Counted from the stretch's first letter, positions 1-12,604 are shown. The stretch: DNA of 64,000 nucleotides from Microcebus murinus (GCF_040939455.1 NC_134108.1:35818501-35882500), one strand, 5' to 3'. A program made the numbers and translations. The notes: generated from the letters alone by a model not told the origin.

Positions 1-653
1 AAGCCTTCTACTGTCCTGGCAAGACCTGAGTCTTGACGCCCCATGGAGGGGTACAAAAGGGGCCTGAACAACCAGAGAGGGTGCTGTTGGCTTCCTGGAT
101 GCTCTATCCTGGCTATGATGAAAAACCTTTCCGGCCTCATTAAACCTCCTGGCTGCTGCCCACTCCTGCTGATTCACTGGGGAATAAATGTCATGAGCAG
201 AAGGGACCAGGGAAGCATCTTGAAGAATCACAAGTTCTTAGACAAGAAACCAAAGGCTTTTGGAGAGCACTGATATGTCATTGCGTCTTCCTGCTGCTGG
301 TCAGGATTTGGGAACAGAGAAGAAAATCTGGGAGTCCAACAATTCTTTATGCAGATGGTGTTTATGAACATGATTTGGATGTCTGCAACATGCATTAAGA
401 TAATTAAATAGGGGTTTCTTGGCTCTAGGTGGAACTTGCATAATGAGAACCAGGAAGCACCATTTGTCCCAGGCCAGCTGACTGGATCAGCAAGGCTTTA
501 GACTGAACCTTTTTATTGCCCCAAATGGGTATTATAAGCGTATTCTTCCCCAGGAGCTGACCTTCTGTGGTTAGAAAACTGAGGCAGATTAAATGAGGAA
601 TAGAATGAGGATGGTGAAGGAATTTGAAGCCATTTGAGAGTGAGTTGTTCTCT

Positions 654-795
654 GGCTGGACATGGTGACTCATGTTTATAATTTCAGCACTTTGGGAGGC
701 CACAGTGGGAGGATCATTTGAGGCCAGGAGTTCAAAACCAACCTAGGCAACATAATGAGACATTGTCTCTACAAAATATTTTTTTTAAAAAGAAG
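654..795 (+). mobile_element. FLAM / Alu left-monomer SINE
   Basis: Diverged 7SL-derived monomer reading ggctggacatggtgactca, then a cagcactttgggaggcc motif, ending in an A-rich tail. Only one arm is present, which fits a free left Alu monomer (FLAM) or a truncated Alu. Confidence 0.8.
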
Positions 796-1735
796 AGTAA
801 GTGGCCCCTCAAACATGATATTTTGAAAGGAAACTTGAGCAACTCAGAAATGAAGGAAGAGATGGGAATAAGGGTAGCTCCTGGGACCTCTGAAACTAGA
901 AGTACAGAACACCCTCTGCTCTTATGTTCTTTCATCTCTGCTTTTCTTTGGGGTTTTGGCTAATCCATAGGCTTCTCTTCCTAGTTGGGGATATGGCTTC
1001 TTTCTCCTTGTCCCTGCTGGACAAATCATGCAGACCGCCCCTGAGTGACTTGGTTTGAATTATTAGGCTATCTCTTGGATCAGTTATTGTGGCCACAGAT
1101 AGTCTGGCCCAGCAGGATCACTGTCCACCTGTTTGACCTTGTGTTTGTAGGTGAGACAGGAAAACAGGAGGGATGGAGTTAGGCATTGTGGAAGAACTAC
1201 AGGGAGAACTTCAGGGGGAACTTTCAGCTTGATACAAGAAAGTACTTACTGCCATTGCTACCTAAAGCCCGTGTGGGCACCCTCTGGACGTGTTTGTGGA
1301 GAGAGGACAGAAGTGTTCTGTGAGGCTGTTCAAAGGTTCACATGCCACATGGATAGTTGGACTAATTGCCCTTTAATATCCCTTTTCAGCCTTGTGAGTA
1401 TACGAGCCTACAAAATTCTATTGTATAACTTCCTTTATGTTAATGACAATAATTGCCCATTTGTGTAGCACTTTAAATTTTATAATAAAAACATATTAGA
1501 AATAAAAAATGAATATAATACTATACAAAAAATTTTTTTGAGCTTTATAATTCACTGTTACTTTCCTATTCTCCTCTTAGGTTTTTTTTTTTCCTTGTTT
1601 TTAATTTATTTTATTTTTTCACATTTTTTTATTTTAATAGATGTAATGGGTACAAGTTGAATTCTGTTATATGTATATATTGTATAGCGGTGGAGTCTTG
1701 GCTTTTGGTGTTAGTTTGTTTTGCACTTTGGTACT

Positions 1736-1873
1736 GCTGGACGTGGTGTTGCCTGCCTATAATCCCAGCTATTCGGGAGGCTGGGGAGGGAGGATCACTT
1801 AAGCCCAAGAGTTTGAGACCAGCTTGGGCAACACAATGAGATCCCATCTCTATTAAAAAAGAAGAAGAAGAAC
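1736..1873 (+). mobile_element. FLAM / Alu monomer SINE
   Basis: 7SL-derived monomer with tataatcccagctattcggg and gagaccagcttgggcaac motifs, followed by an A-rich (AAG)n tail. It is a single arm and old. Confidence 0.8.
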
Positions 1874-2253
1874 AATAACAATTCTGATGTGCTTATGATT
1901 GACATTTATGTGGGTATATATAAGTCCACAAGATGTAAAATCTGTGAGCTCATTTCTGATATTTCTGTAATTGTTTCACACCCTCCTTGTTCTTTTTTGT
2001 GTCTGGTGTGCCGCAGACCACAAAATAAATGCTGAGTGAAGCCTATGTGAATAAATACACTTATTTATTTAATGTATTAATACCCAACTGCCTTCCTTGC
2101 AACCTATAAATATTGTCCGATATAGGCCAATTTATTCTGCTGCCCTTTGGGAGTTTTTTTATAAGAATCTGAACCCATTATTTGGCTTTCATAGACTGGT
2201 TGTTAACTTAGATAAATGTGAACATAATTAAAATAATGGCTTGATTGTTTCAG

Positions 2254-2322
2254 GAAGCTATGAAGCAGATAACCCAGCTCCTACCAGAGAACCTTGGAAA
2301 GGAGTTCTATGAACTTTGGGAA
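2254..2322 (+). CDS. HDDC2: HDDC2 coding exon (partial gene), residues about 104-126
   Basis: A 69-nt exon of exactly 23 codons, phase 0 at both ends. It is bounded by a cag acceptor (2251-2253) and a gtaagt donor (2323-2328). It translates to EAMKQITQLLPENLGKEFYE followed by LWE, nearly the human HDDC2 segment. HDDC2 is a small HD-domain phosphohydrolase described as a 5'-deoxynucleotidase that removes phosphate from deoxynucleoside 5'-monophosphates. This exon encodes a helical segment after the HD motif. The changes N-L-G-K-E-F against my recollection of human D-L-R-K-E-L are conservative. No frame disruption is seen, so this is a functional exon rather than a processed copy, since introns flank it. 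Confidence 0.97.
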
Positions 2323-2609
2323 GTAAGTGTATGTGATGAGTTACTTTTTAAAAATTATAACTGAATGTATATGGCTCATTGATGTTTTAGTTGACTTAGA
2401 TTATCTTAACAAGCTGTCTCTAACTTATTACTGTCTGGTCTGTGTCTTTGTCTCACTTCCCTGCTGCTGAAGAAATTTCTCATGGCTGAGAGAAATTTTT
2501 TTTCCTTCCAGAATCCTCATTTCCTTCGCCACCACAGTGCCTGGTGGGATTTTGATTCACAGCTCCTGGATTTCCTGCTGCTTTGCCCACACCTACCCAC
2601 CTATTTCTG

Positions 2610-2720
2610 GCCCTTGAAAAGAATGCAGACTTTGGGGTAGTTGAGACTGGGACTGATTCCTGCCTCACCACTTCGTGGCTCTGTGACCTCTCCTGAGTCT
2701 GTTGGCTATCTGTAAACCCT
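2610..2720 (+). mobile_element. MIR SINE fragment
   Basis: Degenerate MIR core: 'tgcctcaccacttcgtggctc' then 'tgtgacctctcctgagtc' matches the MIR pattern of a serine-tRNA-derived head plus 'tgtgaccttgggcaag'. Boundaries are approximate. Confidence 0.5.
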
Positions 2721-3374
2721 GGAGGGTTGTCAGGCCTGGGTGAGGTCAAGGTGAAGTGCTGCCCTGAGGCCTGGCCCAGAACAGGGCCTCCCCCAGTGCT
2801 AGCTCCCTTCCTGTGCTAAGTAATGACAGTGGAGGGAGGTCAGGCTGGAAGGAAAGGGCAGGTTCAGCTGTTTGCTCCCATTGCTTTCGGTGCCTGTTGT
2901 TCTTGTTCATTTGTGAAAGAAAACAATCCCCTCTTCCTACTGTGTTCCTCACTTCCAGCCAGTCCACATCGGCCCTTCCCTGCTTGCTTGAGTGCCTAGA
3001 CCCCTCCTATTCCTGGTAGTCCTGCCTCCCACTCTCACTTACCACATTGTCTCCAAAGCCAGAGTTCTCTCCTGTCTTCAGAACATGATGTTCCACTTTC
3101 TCTTTGCACATACTCAGGCCCCGCCCTGCCTTGCCTCTCCCCAGCCCCAAAGCCTGTGGTGTTCCCTTTCCTGCTGCCTCATGTGCTGGGTCAGATACTC
3201 CCTTGTCTTGGGAGCCAGATGGGAAGTGCCTGGGGTTGAAACCCTACGCAGATCTTTCTCCTGGGAATGCCAAGTCATGCTGCGTCTGCCTTTGTAGCGC
3301 AGTCATTTCTGTGGTTTGGCTCAATTATGAGATGAAATAGCCTTTTAAGGTGGTGGGGCAGAGACCAGGGCCTT

Positions 3375-3480
3375 TCGGTCGCAGGGACATGGCTGAATCC
3401 CGACTCCTGTCTACACACCTGGGGATGAGTTACTCAGCTGTAGTTAACCTCATTTTCTCTAGAAAATGAGAGTCAGGTCC
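3375..3480 (+). mobile_element. possible MIR SINE fragment
   Basis: 'gctgaatcccgactcctgtc', 'gagttactcag' and 'acctcattttctctagaaaatgag' fall in MIR order. It is highly diverged. Confidence 0.4.
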
Positions 3481-4479
3481 ACACACCTTTATCCATAATT
3501 ATGAAATCCAAAGAGCTCAGAGAGCCAGTTTTTAAGACTTAACCTGACCAAAACTCATTTGGCAGCAAATTCTTACCTGAGCTAACATGAGGCTATGTAG
3601 AGTCCTTATTCATCCCTTTTGGTGTGAAAATGAATATGCTTTGGTGGAGAAATACTCATCTGCTTGGTAATTGAGAGTTGCCCTGGACCTCACTAGAGGT
3701 ATTCTGTAATATGTACTTTATGTACCATGTGATTTTTTAAAATAAGAAAATGCTGAAATCTGAAACAGTTCTGGCTCCAGGGTTAAAGATGAGAGATTGT
3801 GGGCCTTTAATACCTATCTTGCTGGATAATTATGGAAATTAAATCTGGCAAAGTATGTGTGGTATCTAACCTGGAGCCTGGAGCAGGTACTGTCTGTGAT
3901 AGCAGACCATATAGGTATAGCTGTTATCTCTGTTATAGGTACAGAGTTTCTTTAGGAGAAAGTCTCTCTTGTCTCAAAGTATGTACTTTCAAGTGGACTT
4001 TTGGAACACTCTTTATAAGTCGGAGAATAATGGAGTGGAGTTAGGTCACATCTCATACATAAAAAGAAAAAACCTGGCACCTGGATGTATGAAGCTAATC
4101 TCATATATTGTCTCTTAAGAGGGAAATGCCCTCATAATTTGAAAACCTTTTATAAGAATTTTACCCTTGTGCTTCCTAATCATTGTAAACACAGTAGCAG
4201 TATCTATTACATTATTGTCTTAGTCATCAGCAACTGGCTAAAAATTTTACTACAAATTTACTTGAATTAAAACAATGTCTTCCAAAGAGAACACTACAGC
4301 AGTTATTTAGAAAAGCTTTAGATTTAAATAAATATAAAACACAGAGAATTAAAACACTTGATAACCTCCAAACAGGTTACAATTTTACTGTCATGTAAAT
4401 ATCATTGGTTGAATTAATGAGGCTTATTAAAGAAGATTTCTCCAAAAACACTAGGGAAGGATCTTTCCTTGCCTCTTTC

Positions 4480-4765
4480 TAGTTGTTGGTGGTTGCAGTC
4501 CTTGACATTCCTTGGCTCATACTCAAATTTCTTCCTTGTTAGTCACATGGCATATGTCCTGTGTCACTATCGGTGTATCTGTGGCCACATTTCCCTCTGC
4601 TAGATTAGGGCCCACCCTAATCCAGTATGGCCACATTTTAATTGGAGTACTTCTGTAGAGATCCTATTTCCAAATAAGGTCAACTTCACAGATCACATTT
4701 ATAGGTTATGGATAGACATGAATTTTTTTGACATAGCATTCAACAAAGTATTCAGCACAGTACAG
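4480..4765 (-). mobile_element. MaLR-type LTR fragment (MLT1/MST-like), antisense
   Basis: Contains 'ttagggcccaccctaatcca', 'gatcctatttccaaataagg' and an end resembling the reverse complement of a MaLR 5' end. This is a non-autonomous ERVL-MaLR LTR remnant with no coding capacity. Boundaries are approximate. Confidence 0.65.
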
Positions 4766-4829
4766 GGATCCATTATGATTTTGCATGTTATAATTCATGT
4801 TCAGTATTAGTACATGGGCTTCAATATCA

Positions 4830-5020
4830 GACTTCTAGAGTTCAAGAGCTGCTGCCCTATTTACTAGTTGTGTGATCTTGGGCAACTTATTTAATCTCTC
4901 TGTGCTTCAATTTCCTTATCTGTAAAATGACAATAATTATAATATAGAGTTGTAGCAATTAAAGTAATTAATATATATAAAGCACCTAGCATACTGCCTG
5001 GCACATAGTGAGCTCTATTT
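4830..5020 (+). mobile_element. MIR SINE
   Basis: A well-preserved MIR: 'tagttgtgtgatcttgggca', 'ttccttatctgtaaaatgac' and 'gcctggcacatagtgagctc' occur in the expected order. Confidence 0.8.
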
Positions 5021-5075
5021 TTCTATCTCCAGTCCATATATTCTGATTTTGGTTTAAGAAAATATTATCATTCTA

Positions 5076-5084
5076 TACCCATGG

Positions 5085-5120
<36 letters not shown>

Positions 5121-5448
5121 AGACAGAGTCTCGCTTTGTTGCCCAGGCTAGAGTGAGTGCCATGGCGTCAGCCTAGCTCACAGCAACCTCAAACTCCTGG
5201 GCTCGAGTGATCCTTCTGCCTCAGCCTCCCGGGTAGCTGGGACTACAGGCATGCGCCACCATGCCCGGCTAATTTTTTATATATATATCAGTTGGCCAAT
5301 TAATTTCTTTCTATTTATAGTAGAGACGGGGTCTCGCTCTTGCTCAGGCTGGTTTCGAACTCCTGACCTTGAGCAATCCGCCCGCCTCGGCCTCCCAAGA
5401 GCTAGGATTACAGGCGTGAGCCACAGCGCCCGGCTACCCATGGAATTT
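5076..5448 (-). mobile_element. Strepsirrhine-type dimeric Alu with intact target-site duplication
   Basis: Antisense Alu: poly(T) at about 5090-5119, body to 'gcgcccggc' at 5434. It is flanked by a perfect 14-bp duplication, tacccatggaattt, at 5076-5089 and 5435-5448. Diagnostic features are 'gcccaggctagagtg', 'cagcctagctcaca' and an extended middle linker (about 5269-5325) with an AT run, 'cagttggccaattaatttc' and then 'tagtagagac'. This form belongs to lemur/loris Alus and not to human AluS or AluY. The perfect duplication indicates a young insertion. Confidence 0.95.
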
Positions 5449-5918
5449 AGAATAGTACTAGTTACATAGAAAATGCCAGTTGACTGATTTTTTAAATGTT
5501 AATTACCACAGCTATACCTATCAGCCCAGAGGGTCACCATCTATTTAAAGTAATTAAACATCTTGATGATAATTTGTCTTTCACCATAGAAGTGTAAAAT
5601 CAAATTTCAGCAAGCCAAGAGAAAACATTTTCATTTTTTTTCTGAGAGTATCACAGAAGGATGTCTACCTCACCACCTGCATTTTGTTTTAAAGAATTAT
5701 CTTTTTGAGCCCTAAGGCATAAGGATAGCCCCACCCACCCCCAGTTTCATGCTAAATACCTGGCACATCCACCTGCCCTTGGATTGTGTTCTCTCTTGGT
5801 AGGAGAGTGGAAAATGCAAACAGGCCAACCTTTCCCCAAAGAAGCAGGTGGAAACTTTGATCTTCCTCCTTTCCTTCCTTTCTCTTCCTTTTCTAGTCCT
5901 CCATATTCAGAACCTTGA

Positions 5919-6270
<352 letters not shown>

Positions 6271-6491
6271 CAAAACCTAGAATTTGAATCTCCTTCCTTC
6301 TGGGACTCCATGTCCTTCTGTTGCTCTACAAAACCCAATCTGAGTCATTTGGTCATTTGTCTTCTCTAGGCATATGTGAAGGTTGCAGAGCGCTGATGCA
6401 GGGACCCTCTCTACCACAGGGACAGTAGCCATGGCTCATCTCAGGCTCCAGGCTCTGCAGAGCCTCAGCGCTACCAGCACCTCCTCAGTGA

Positions 6492-6779
6492 GCTGGGTGA
6501 GGTGGCTCACACCTGTAATCCTAGCACTCTGGGAGGCCGAGGTGGGAGGATTGCTTGAGGTCAGGAGTTTGAGACCAGCCTGAGCAGGAGTGAGACCCCT
6601 GCCTCTACTAAAAATAGAAAAATTAGGTGTCGTGGCGTGTGCCTATAGTCTCAGCTACCTGGGAGGCTGAGGCAGGAGGATTGCTTGAGCCTAAGAGTTT
6701 GAGGTTGCTGTGAGCTATGATGATGCCCCTGTACTCTAGCTTGGGTGACAGAGTGAGAACTTGTTTCCAAAAAAAAAAG
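6492..6779 (+). mobile_element. Alu SINE (sense, strepsirrhine/older type)
   Basis: A dimeric Alu starting 'gctgggtgaggtggctcac' with both arms and an A-tail at 6769-6779. It has 'agcctgagcaggagtgag' rather than the human-type 'cctggccaac', which again is strepsirrhine-like. Confidence 0.93.
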
Positions 6780-7009
6780 AGCATTTGTTCAGTGTTGTAA
6801 GCAGACTTAAGCTTGGACTCAAGGCTCAGGCAGGTAGCCAAAGTCACCTCCTATACTAGCTTATGGCTGGAGGTGGTTTGTTTCCACTCATATTTTGGGG
6901 TCATAGGAATGTCATGTCCCTTAGTTTTGTTGTAAATGTTATCCATGAGGTTTTAGTTTTGCTGTTTCTTCACTCTGTGAGTTTTTTGTCTGTCTTTTCC
7001 TCCCTATTT

Positions 7010-7460
7010 TACTGTCTGCCTAGTTACTAAAGCCAGAAACTAGGAGATCATTTTCAACTTTCCCTCTCATTCACTTTCATATTTTAATTCTCTTCTTCAT
7101 CCTCCCAGTTAGCCTCCAACCCTATCTTCAGACAGATTCTTACAGCTTCTCTGCTATTGCTGCAAAGTCTTAAAACCTTATTTCTCTGCTTCCAATCTAG
7201 CTGTATGCACACTGCAGTTACAGTCATCTTCCTGAAGTGCAAATCTGAACATGACTCTTCCCACTTGCAACCCTTCAGTGATGCCAATAGCCACATTGGC
7301 ATGAATAAGCTGGGACACCTTAGCGTAAACCATATGACCTTTCACGAGCTGACTCTTGTCTCTGTCTGCAGCCTCTTCTGTCTCCTCTCCCTCCCTCCAG
7401 TTCTCAGTCCTGTCGTGAAGAACTTGCAGTAATTTCTCCAAATGTCATGAGTCCTTCTCA
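7010..7460 (+). mobile_element. L2 LINE fragment
   Basis: Ancient L2 3' ORF region: 'tcttcctgaagtgcaaatct' and 'cacttgcaacccttcagtga' match the well-known L2 pattern. Codon continuity is lost. Confidence 0.7.
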
Positions 7461-8226
7461 CACCTAGATTTTTGTCTTTTGTTTTCTTTTTTTCTGCTCT
7501 GCCTTTTTATTGGAAAATAAAGTTGGAGAATGCCTTTACTGTTATTTTTTGAGGGAAAAATTCAATCATTTATATTTCTTTTAAAAGAAATCTGTAAGTT
7601 CACCAGAATTTTTTATAAAATGATATTGTATTTTTTAATGGTCTTAAAACCTATTCTCACTTTCAACTTTCAACAGAAAAAAAATACTAAACTGCTATGC
7701 TTGGACTATTCCATTTCCTTTTGTTAAATCATGAACTTGAATTTATTAAATATAAATATATAACTATGAGTGTGCATAAACACTTAAATAAAATATAATC
7801 ATTTTTAAGTGCCTTTGAGATAAAGGAAAATGTATTTTGTTTCATATTTAAATGATTCCCCTGTACAATTTTCAGCTCTATCAAATCCAAATGGCTGCAT
7901 TTATAAGAATAAGGCATCTAATAAAAACCAAGAAACCTTTCAGGGATTCATATCACACCACCCTGCCAAGAAAGCATGACAGGTTTATTATCCAAACACA
8001 TCTGGGATGGAATTACAAATGAGAACATGGCAGGAAACCAGTTGGGAGCACTTTGGTCTTAATGGAAGAATGAGTCTGTATAGTATTAATTGAGACTTGT
8101 GGTTGTGTGTGTCATGCTCTAAGAAGCAGATCTCCTGGGGCTTCTTGTTTTGGGTCTGGACTATGGAGAGAGTGGCCAGTGGGAAGAAGAAAGGTAACAA
8201 ATTTGCTTCCCCTGACCACCACCACC

Positions 8227-8272
8227 AACACACACACACACACACGCACGCACGCACGCACGCACGCACGCA
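8227..8272 (+). repeat. (CA)n(CACG)n microsatellite
   Basis: About 45 bp of almost uninterrupted alternating purine-pyrimidine: about ten CA units followed by about six CACG units. It contains a row of CpGs in otherwise CpG-poor intronic DNA. Confidence 0.95.
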
Positions 8273-8865
8273 TTGTAAATCCACAGATCCTGACTGTATC
8301 CTCAATAGTCACAACCCAGAGGGACATAATTAGATCTACCCTGTGTGGAAAGTAAGGAACAGAGATTCCCAGGTAATATGGTAACAAAAAAAAGAAACAA
8401 AAAGCTAGAAAGTCACTTATAAAAGAAAAGGAAACCTGACATTAAATAGAAAGGGAAATACAAGTTTGAGAAGCATAAGATGAAATATTAACTTGAAATG
8501 AAAAAGATCTAAACTACTCAGGTGGATTGAAGAATAATGATCTTGAAATGAAGACAGGATGTTAAACAGGAAGAAAAGAGCTTGAAACTGTCTTAAGACA
8601 AGCAAATGAGACTTCCACGGCATCTGGTAGAATACGTGAATGGTGTGAGCACATCCTTCTTGCGCGGTGTCCTCATGTTGAACTGAGAAATTACAGGGGA
8701 AGCATCTCTGAAGGGTTTGTGTACAGTGGAGAAATGAGGCCCACACAGAATATGCTTTTTTTTTTTTTAGCTGTGACTCTGATTTCAGGTATCAGAGTCA
8801 GAATTTTCATGGAATACCCTATCATGCAGCCCTAATCCTGCCACTTCAATTGTTCCCTTACTTAG

Positions 8866-9004
8866 GAGTATGAGACCCAGTCTACTGCAGAAGCCAAATT
8901 TGTGAAGCAGCTGGACCAACTTGAGATGATTCTTCAGGCATCTGAATATGAAGACCTGGAGAACAAACCTGGAAGACTGCAGGACTTCTACGATTCCACA
9001 GCAG
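8866..9004 (+). CDS. HDDC2: HDDC2 coding exon, residues about 127-172
   Basis: A 139-nt exon (46 codons plus 1 nt), acceptor ttag at 8862-8865 and donor gtactc at 9005. It translates to EYETQSTAEAKFVKQLDQLE, then MILQASEYEDLENKPGRLQD, then FYDSTA. The Asp in KQLDQ (human residue 143) is, by analogy to the bacterial YfbR family, the last metal-binding residue of the HD site, and it is kept here. The rest forms C-terminal helices. The split codon G|GA joins to the next exon as Gly. Very close to human, with Q-L-E for Q-C-E. Confidence 0.98.
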
Positions 9005-9849
9005 GTACTCATCACCATTTTCAACAAGAATCCATTTTCGTTCTGTTTACTCAGTGTGACGACTAACATTATGTTAGTGAAACCCCGTGTTGGCACCCTC
9101 GTCCATCCTTTTCCTATGGAGCATCAAACAAGAAAGGGAAGGGAACATTCAGAGAAGAGGTTGAGGATGGGGAATAAATGAAGTTGAGTTTAGTGTGGAA
9201 TGAACAGTAAGCAACAAAAGGCACAAACTAGAAAAGACCGGGTGAGAAGAGAGGTTGGTTTTAACAGTTCCCTGTGCCAGCCACATGGATCCTCCATAGC
9301 TTGGAGCTTGGTGCCACCAGGCAGAAACTCAGGGAGGAATGAGGAGCAGGGACAACAGCACACATCAGCCAGTTGAAGCAGAGAAGTGTTTGCAAGAGAG
9401 ACGTTTCCATCCTAGTTTATGTCCTGGGAAAGCCTAGACCACCTGGTCTTCCTACTTTTTATTTGCAGGTGCTTTGCACCTTAATTAATTGCAGGTTTGG
9501 AATCCTCGGAGATTGTTTTCACCTCTCTGGGCTCCCTCACAATTGAGTTTTCTCATAGTTCCTAGTAGAGGCCCTCAGGGGCTGCCTGGTTGAAGTTCCC
9601 CATCTCTGCCTAACTGGTGATCCCTCCCTGATTCTCACACTTATGCTGGGCTACACCTGGGGTGACAGAGAAGAGAATCAATGCCAAGTGCTCCCCTACA
9701 GCCCCTTCCCAGGACCTAGAACCTCCTGCCTTGAAGTGGGTCAGATTACAGACTTAGAGCCCCTGATGAGCCCTGGCATCAAGCTGGGGAAATGGATATA
9801 TTCTCTTGTCAATATGGGAATGCTTTTTCCCTTTCTTTTTGCTTTGCAG
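9005..9849 (+). other. HDDC2: HDDC2 last intron
   Basis: An 845-bp intron with a gtactc donor and a pyrimidine-rich acceptor ending cttttttgctttgcag-like at 9834-9849. No recognised repeat or gene was seen in it. Confidence 0.9.
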
Positions 9850-9947
9850 GAAAATTCAGTCACCCTGAGATCCTCCAGCTTGTCTCTGAACTTGAGGCAG
9901 AAAGAAATGCTAACATAGCTGCAGCTGCCAGTGAGCCACGCTCCTGA
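9850..9947 (+). CDS. HDDC2: HDDC2 terminal coding exon
   Basis: 98 coding nt: GA from the split Gly codon, then KFSHPEILQLVSELEAERNA and NIAAAASEPRS, stop TGA at 9945-9947. The end is one residue different from the human EPHS as I recall it, and protein length (204 residues in human) appears unchanged. The tail after ELEAE is Ala-rich and probably flexible. Confidence 0.98.
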
Positions 9948-10197
9948 GACGCTGTCTGCGTTGCTGTCCTGTAACCAACATTTTATTTTTATGTTTCATG
10001 GTATTGCCATTGTGGTCTGTTGATTTCCCTAGATGTGTCTGCTTATTTTTAATTGGACTTCAGCAAGAAATGTGATGTAATTTGGGCACTAAAGGAAGCC
10101 GTGGAACAGGAAGTGGCCATGGACATGCCATGGATGAAGACCGGAGGGGGGAGTAATGCTTTTTTTATGAACAAAATAAATATTAAACGCCTAAAAC
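9948..10197 (+). other. HDDC2: HDDC2 3' UTR
   Basis: A short 3' UTR of about 250 nt from the TGA to a predicted cleavage site 15-20 nt after the AATAAA at 10175, followed by a GT-rich stretch (ggagtgttta). Confidence 0.8.
10175..10180 (+). promoter_or_regulatory. HDDC2: HDDC2 poly(A) signal AATAAA
   Basis: Canonical AATAAA 228 nt after the stop codon, followed about 20 nt later by a G/T-rich downstream element. It is the only clear signal close to the last exon. Confidence 0.88.
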
Positions 10198-12213
10198 TTT
10201 GGAGTGTTTATTGGAGATTTTAAATCATCTTATTCTGACCTAATAACCTACATCCCCGAAGGCCAGATTCAGTGAACAATAGAAAATTTAATTATGGTTT
10301 CCTTTAAGAGCAGATTGTTCGACTGACTTGGTGATAAGAATCCAGAAGAGAAAACACATTAGTCATGTGTGGTCTCCCCAGATGAAATGCTGCTTCGCTC
10401 AGGCAGTCTCTCTCTTGAGCCAGATTTTGAATTTCACTGTGCCCTGCTCCAGGCCCCCAGTATTTTGGTGTGGCACAGTGATGCCTGTCCCTTTAATTCA
10501 AATGTCAGTTTCCATTTGAACAAGACTTTTGCGGCTGGCATGGTGAACATTCTAGGAGCGTTTCTTTGGAAACCCTTTGCAGTATCCATGGATACCCAAT
10601 CTGCAGGAAGCAAGGTGCATGATCTCTTCAGAGGCAACACACATGTGTACGTATAGTTGCTCTGTATTGAAAAACAAAGTGCAAAGTCTGATTATCTTTG
10701 GAGATATGGTTAGTAGGAAAAAAACTCCTATCTATCAGTGTTATGGAGGCTTATTCTCCTGGCATGAAAACGTGCACACAAAATAACCCCAGATAAAGTT
10801 TTAAGTATTTATAACCAGAAGGTTTTCTGTGGCATTGGAGTTTTATTTTGAATGTTGTCTGCAGTAGTTTTCATAAATAGCCAACACAGTTCACAGAGAG
10901 ACTTTGGAAGGCGCTACATCAGACTTTATACTAGCCAATAATAGTCATTGACCCATTATCTCAGTTTATCATCTACCTACCACATTGGAGTTCTCAATTA
11001 GCCCTAAATTTTCCTTCCTGAGGTCAAAACAGAAAGAAAAAAATGTAATAGTCCTATAAATAAAATCTCATTTAATAAGACAAGAACAAAATGAAGATCA
11101 ATAAAAGAAGATAGCTATTGAATCGACCAGCATTGTCTACAAAGACTTGAGTATTAATACTTATATTTTTTTCCCCTTGGAAGATAACCTGCTACTTGCC
11201 TGGAATTGGTCTTCTGAATAACAAACCCTATAATTATAATGCACAGTAAATAATTATTCTTGGGCTGAACTCAACAGAAAAGAATTCCTTATTATTATTT
11301 TTCCCCTGTAGACTGCCATTTCACCAGCTGTTACATAATTCTCAATGCCTTTGTATTTGAAAAATGTTGATTCATCTCAAAGCCATGTAGTGGTGATACA
11401 TGCTCTGGGGGCAAATGACTGATGAAGTGCTTTGTGAAAAGGCATCCTCTGTACTCAGAATTTTTATTTAAGTAATTTTCCAGTCTTCATATTCAAAGGT
11501 GAGATGGGATGATTTCTGTGAGAGACTTCTTTTTGGTTTGCCTTGATATATACCCTCTATGGTATGAGGGTGGTATGAGTTCAAGTAGAAATGTAGCATG
11601 AAGAGTTTTACCATTCCTAGTTTTCAAAAGTAACCGTAAGATTTTGCCAAATAATTATCATAGTTTGAAATTATATTTGAATGCCAGGTTTGACAATGTT
11701 GTTTCACATTTCATATTAAATCACTTTTTAACCTTACTACCACCTTCCTTTATCATCCCTACTCCCACTTGAAGTTCCTACTAAGGGAGAGGAGAGTGAT
11801 GGGGTTGAAGTTCACAACCTTATGCACCATTTTATAGTGAGGTTCAACAACTTCCAAGCTGACAGGAGATTCTGGAACAATGAACAGTGGCAGCAGAGCA
11901 GCTTAGATTCCTGGGTTTTCTCACCACTGTCGATGGCATAGCGTGTCATGCTGCATGCGTTTTATTCTGTTTTCCATGGTTCAAGATCAGATTTCTAGGA
12001 TAATGTAATTTAGAGTAAAATGCAGATTTGCTTTGCTGACATGACTAACCAACAGTCATAATCTTTATGAGTTGTAAGATAACGTTGCATTGTAAATTTA
12101 CAGCTATTTTCTCTCATAGCAACAGTATTAAAAAGCAGCAAATTAACAGAATGGCTTACTTTTTTAAAAGTCGGTTTATTTTGTAGTAACATTGGAATTT
12201 TTGATAGTTGAAA

Positions 12214-12604
12214 TATTGACCCTTGAACAACGCAGGGGTTAGAGCCTGCACAGTTGAAGATCTGAATATAAATTTTGACTGTTGACCAGAAGCCTCACCT
12301 ATAACATAAGGAGTCAATGCATATTTTGTATGCTATATGTATTATATACTGTATTTTACAATAAAATAAGCTAAATAAAGTATTAAGAAAATCACAAGGA
12401 AGAGAAAATATATTTACTATTCGTTAAGTGGAAAGGGATCATCATAAAGGTCTTCATCCTTGTCATCTTCATATCGAGTTGGCTGAGAAGGGAAAGGAGG
12501 AGGAGGGGATTGGTCTTGCTGTTTCTAGGGGCAGAGGTGGAAGAAAATCCACATATAAGTGGAGCCTTGCAGTTCAAAACCATGTTGTTCAAAGGTCAAC
12601 TGTA
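12214..12604. mobile_element. Tc1/mariner-type (Tigger/pogo-like) DNA transposon, non-autonomous
   Basis: Terminal inverted repeats are visible: 'ttgacccttgaacaac' at 12216-12231 and 'gttgttcaaaggtcaactg' at 12584-12602. TA dinucleotides flank both sides (12214-12215 and 12603-12604), the hallmark of Tc1/mariner insertion. At about 390 bp it is an internally deleted copy. Exact subfamily not assigned. Confidence 0.85.

Larger units (their letters stand above)
1..2253 (+). other. HDDC2: HDDC2 intron (partial, 5' side)
   Basis: Intronic sequence upstream of the first HDDC2 exon in the window, ending in the acceptor 'ttgattgtttcag' at 2241-2253. It holds two FLAM/Alu-monomer copies (about 654-795 and 1736-1873) and AT-rich sequence around 1480-1680. 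Earlier HDDC2 exons, which encode the N-terminus and most of the HD domain (motifs such as SDHMYRM and HDMAE in the human protein), were looked for and not found, so they lie left of the window. Confidence 0.85.
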
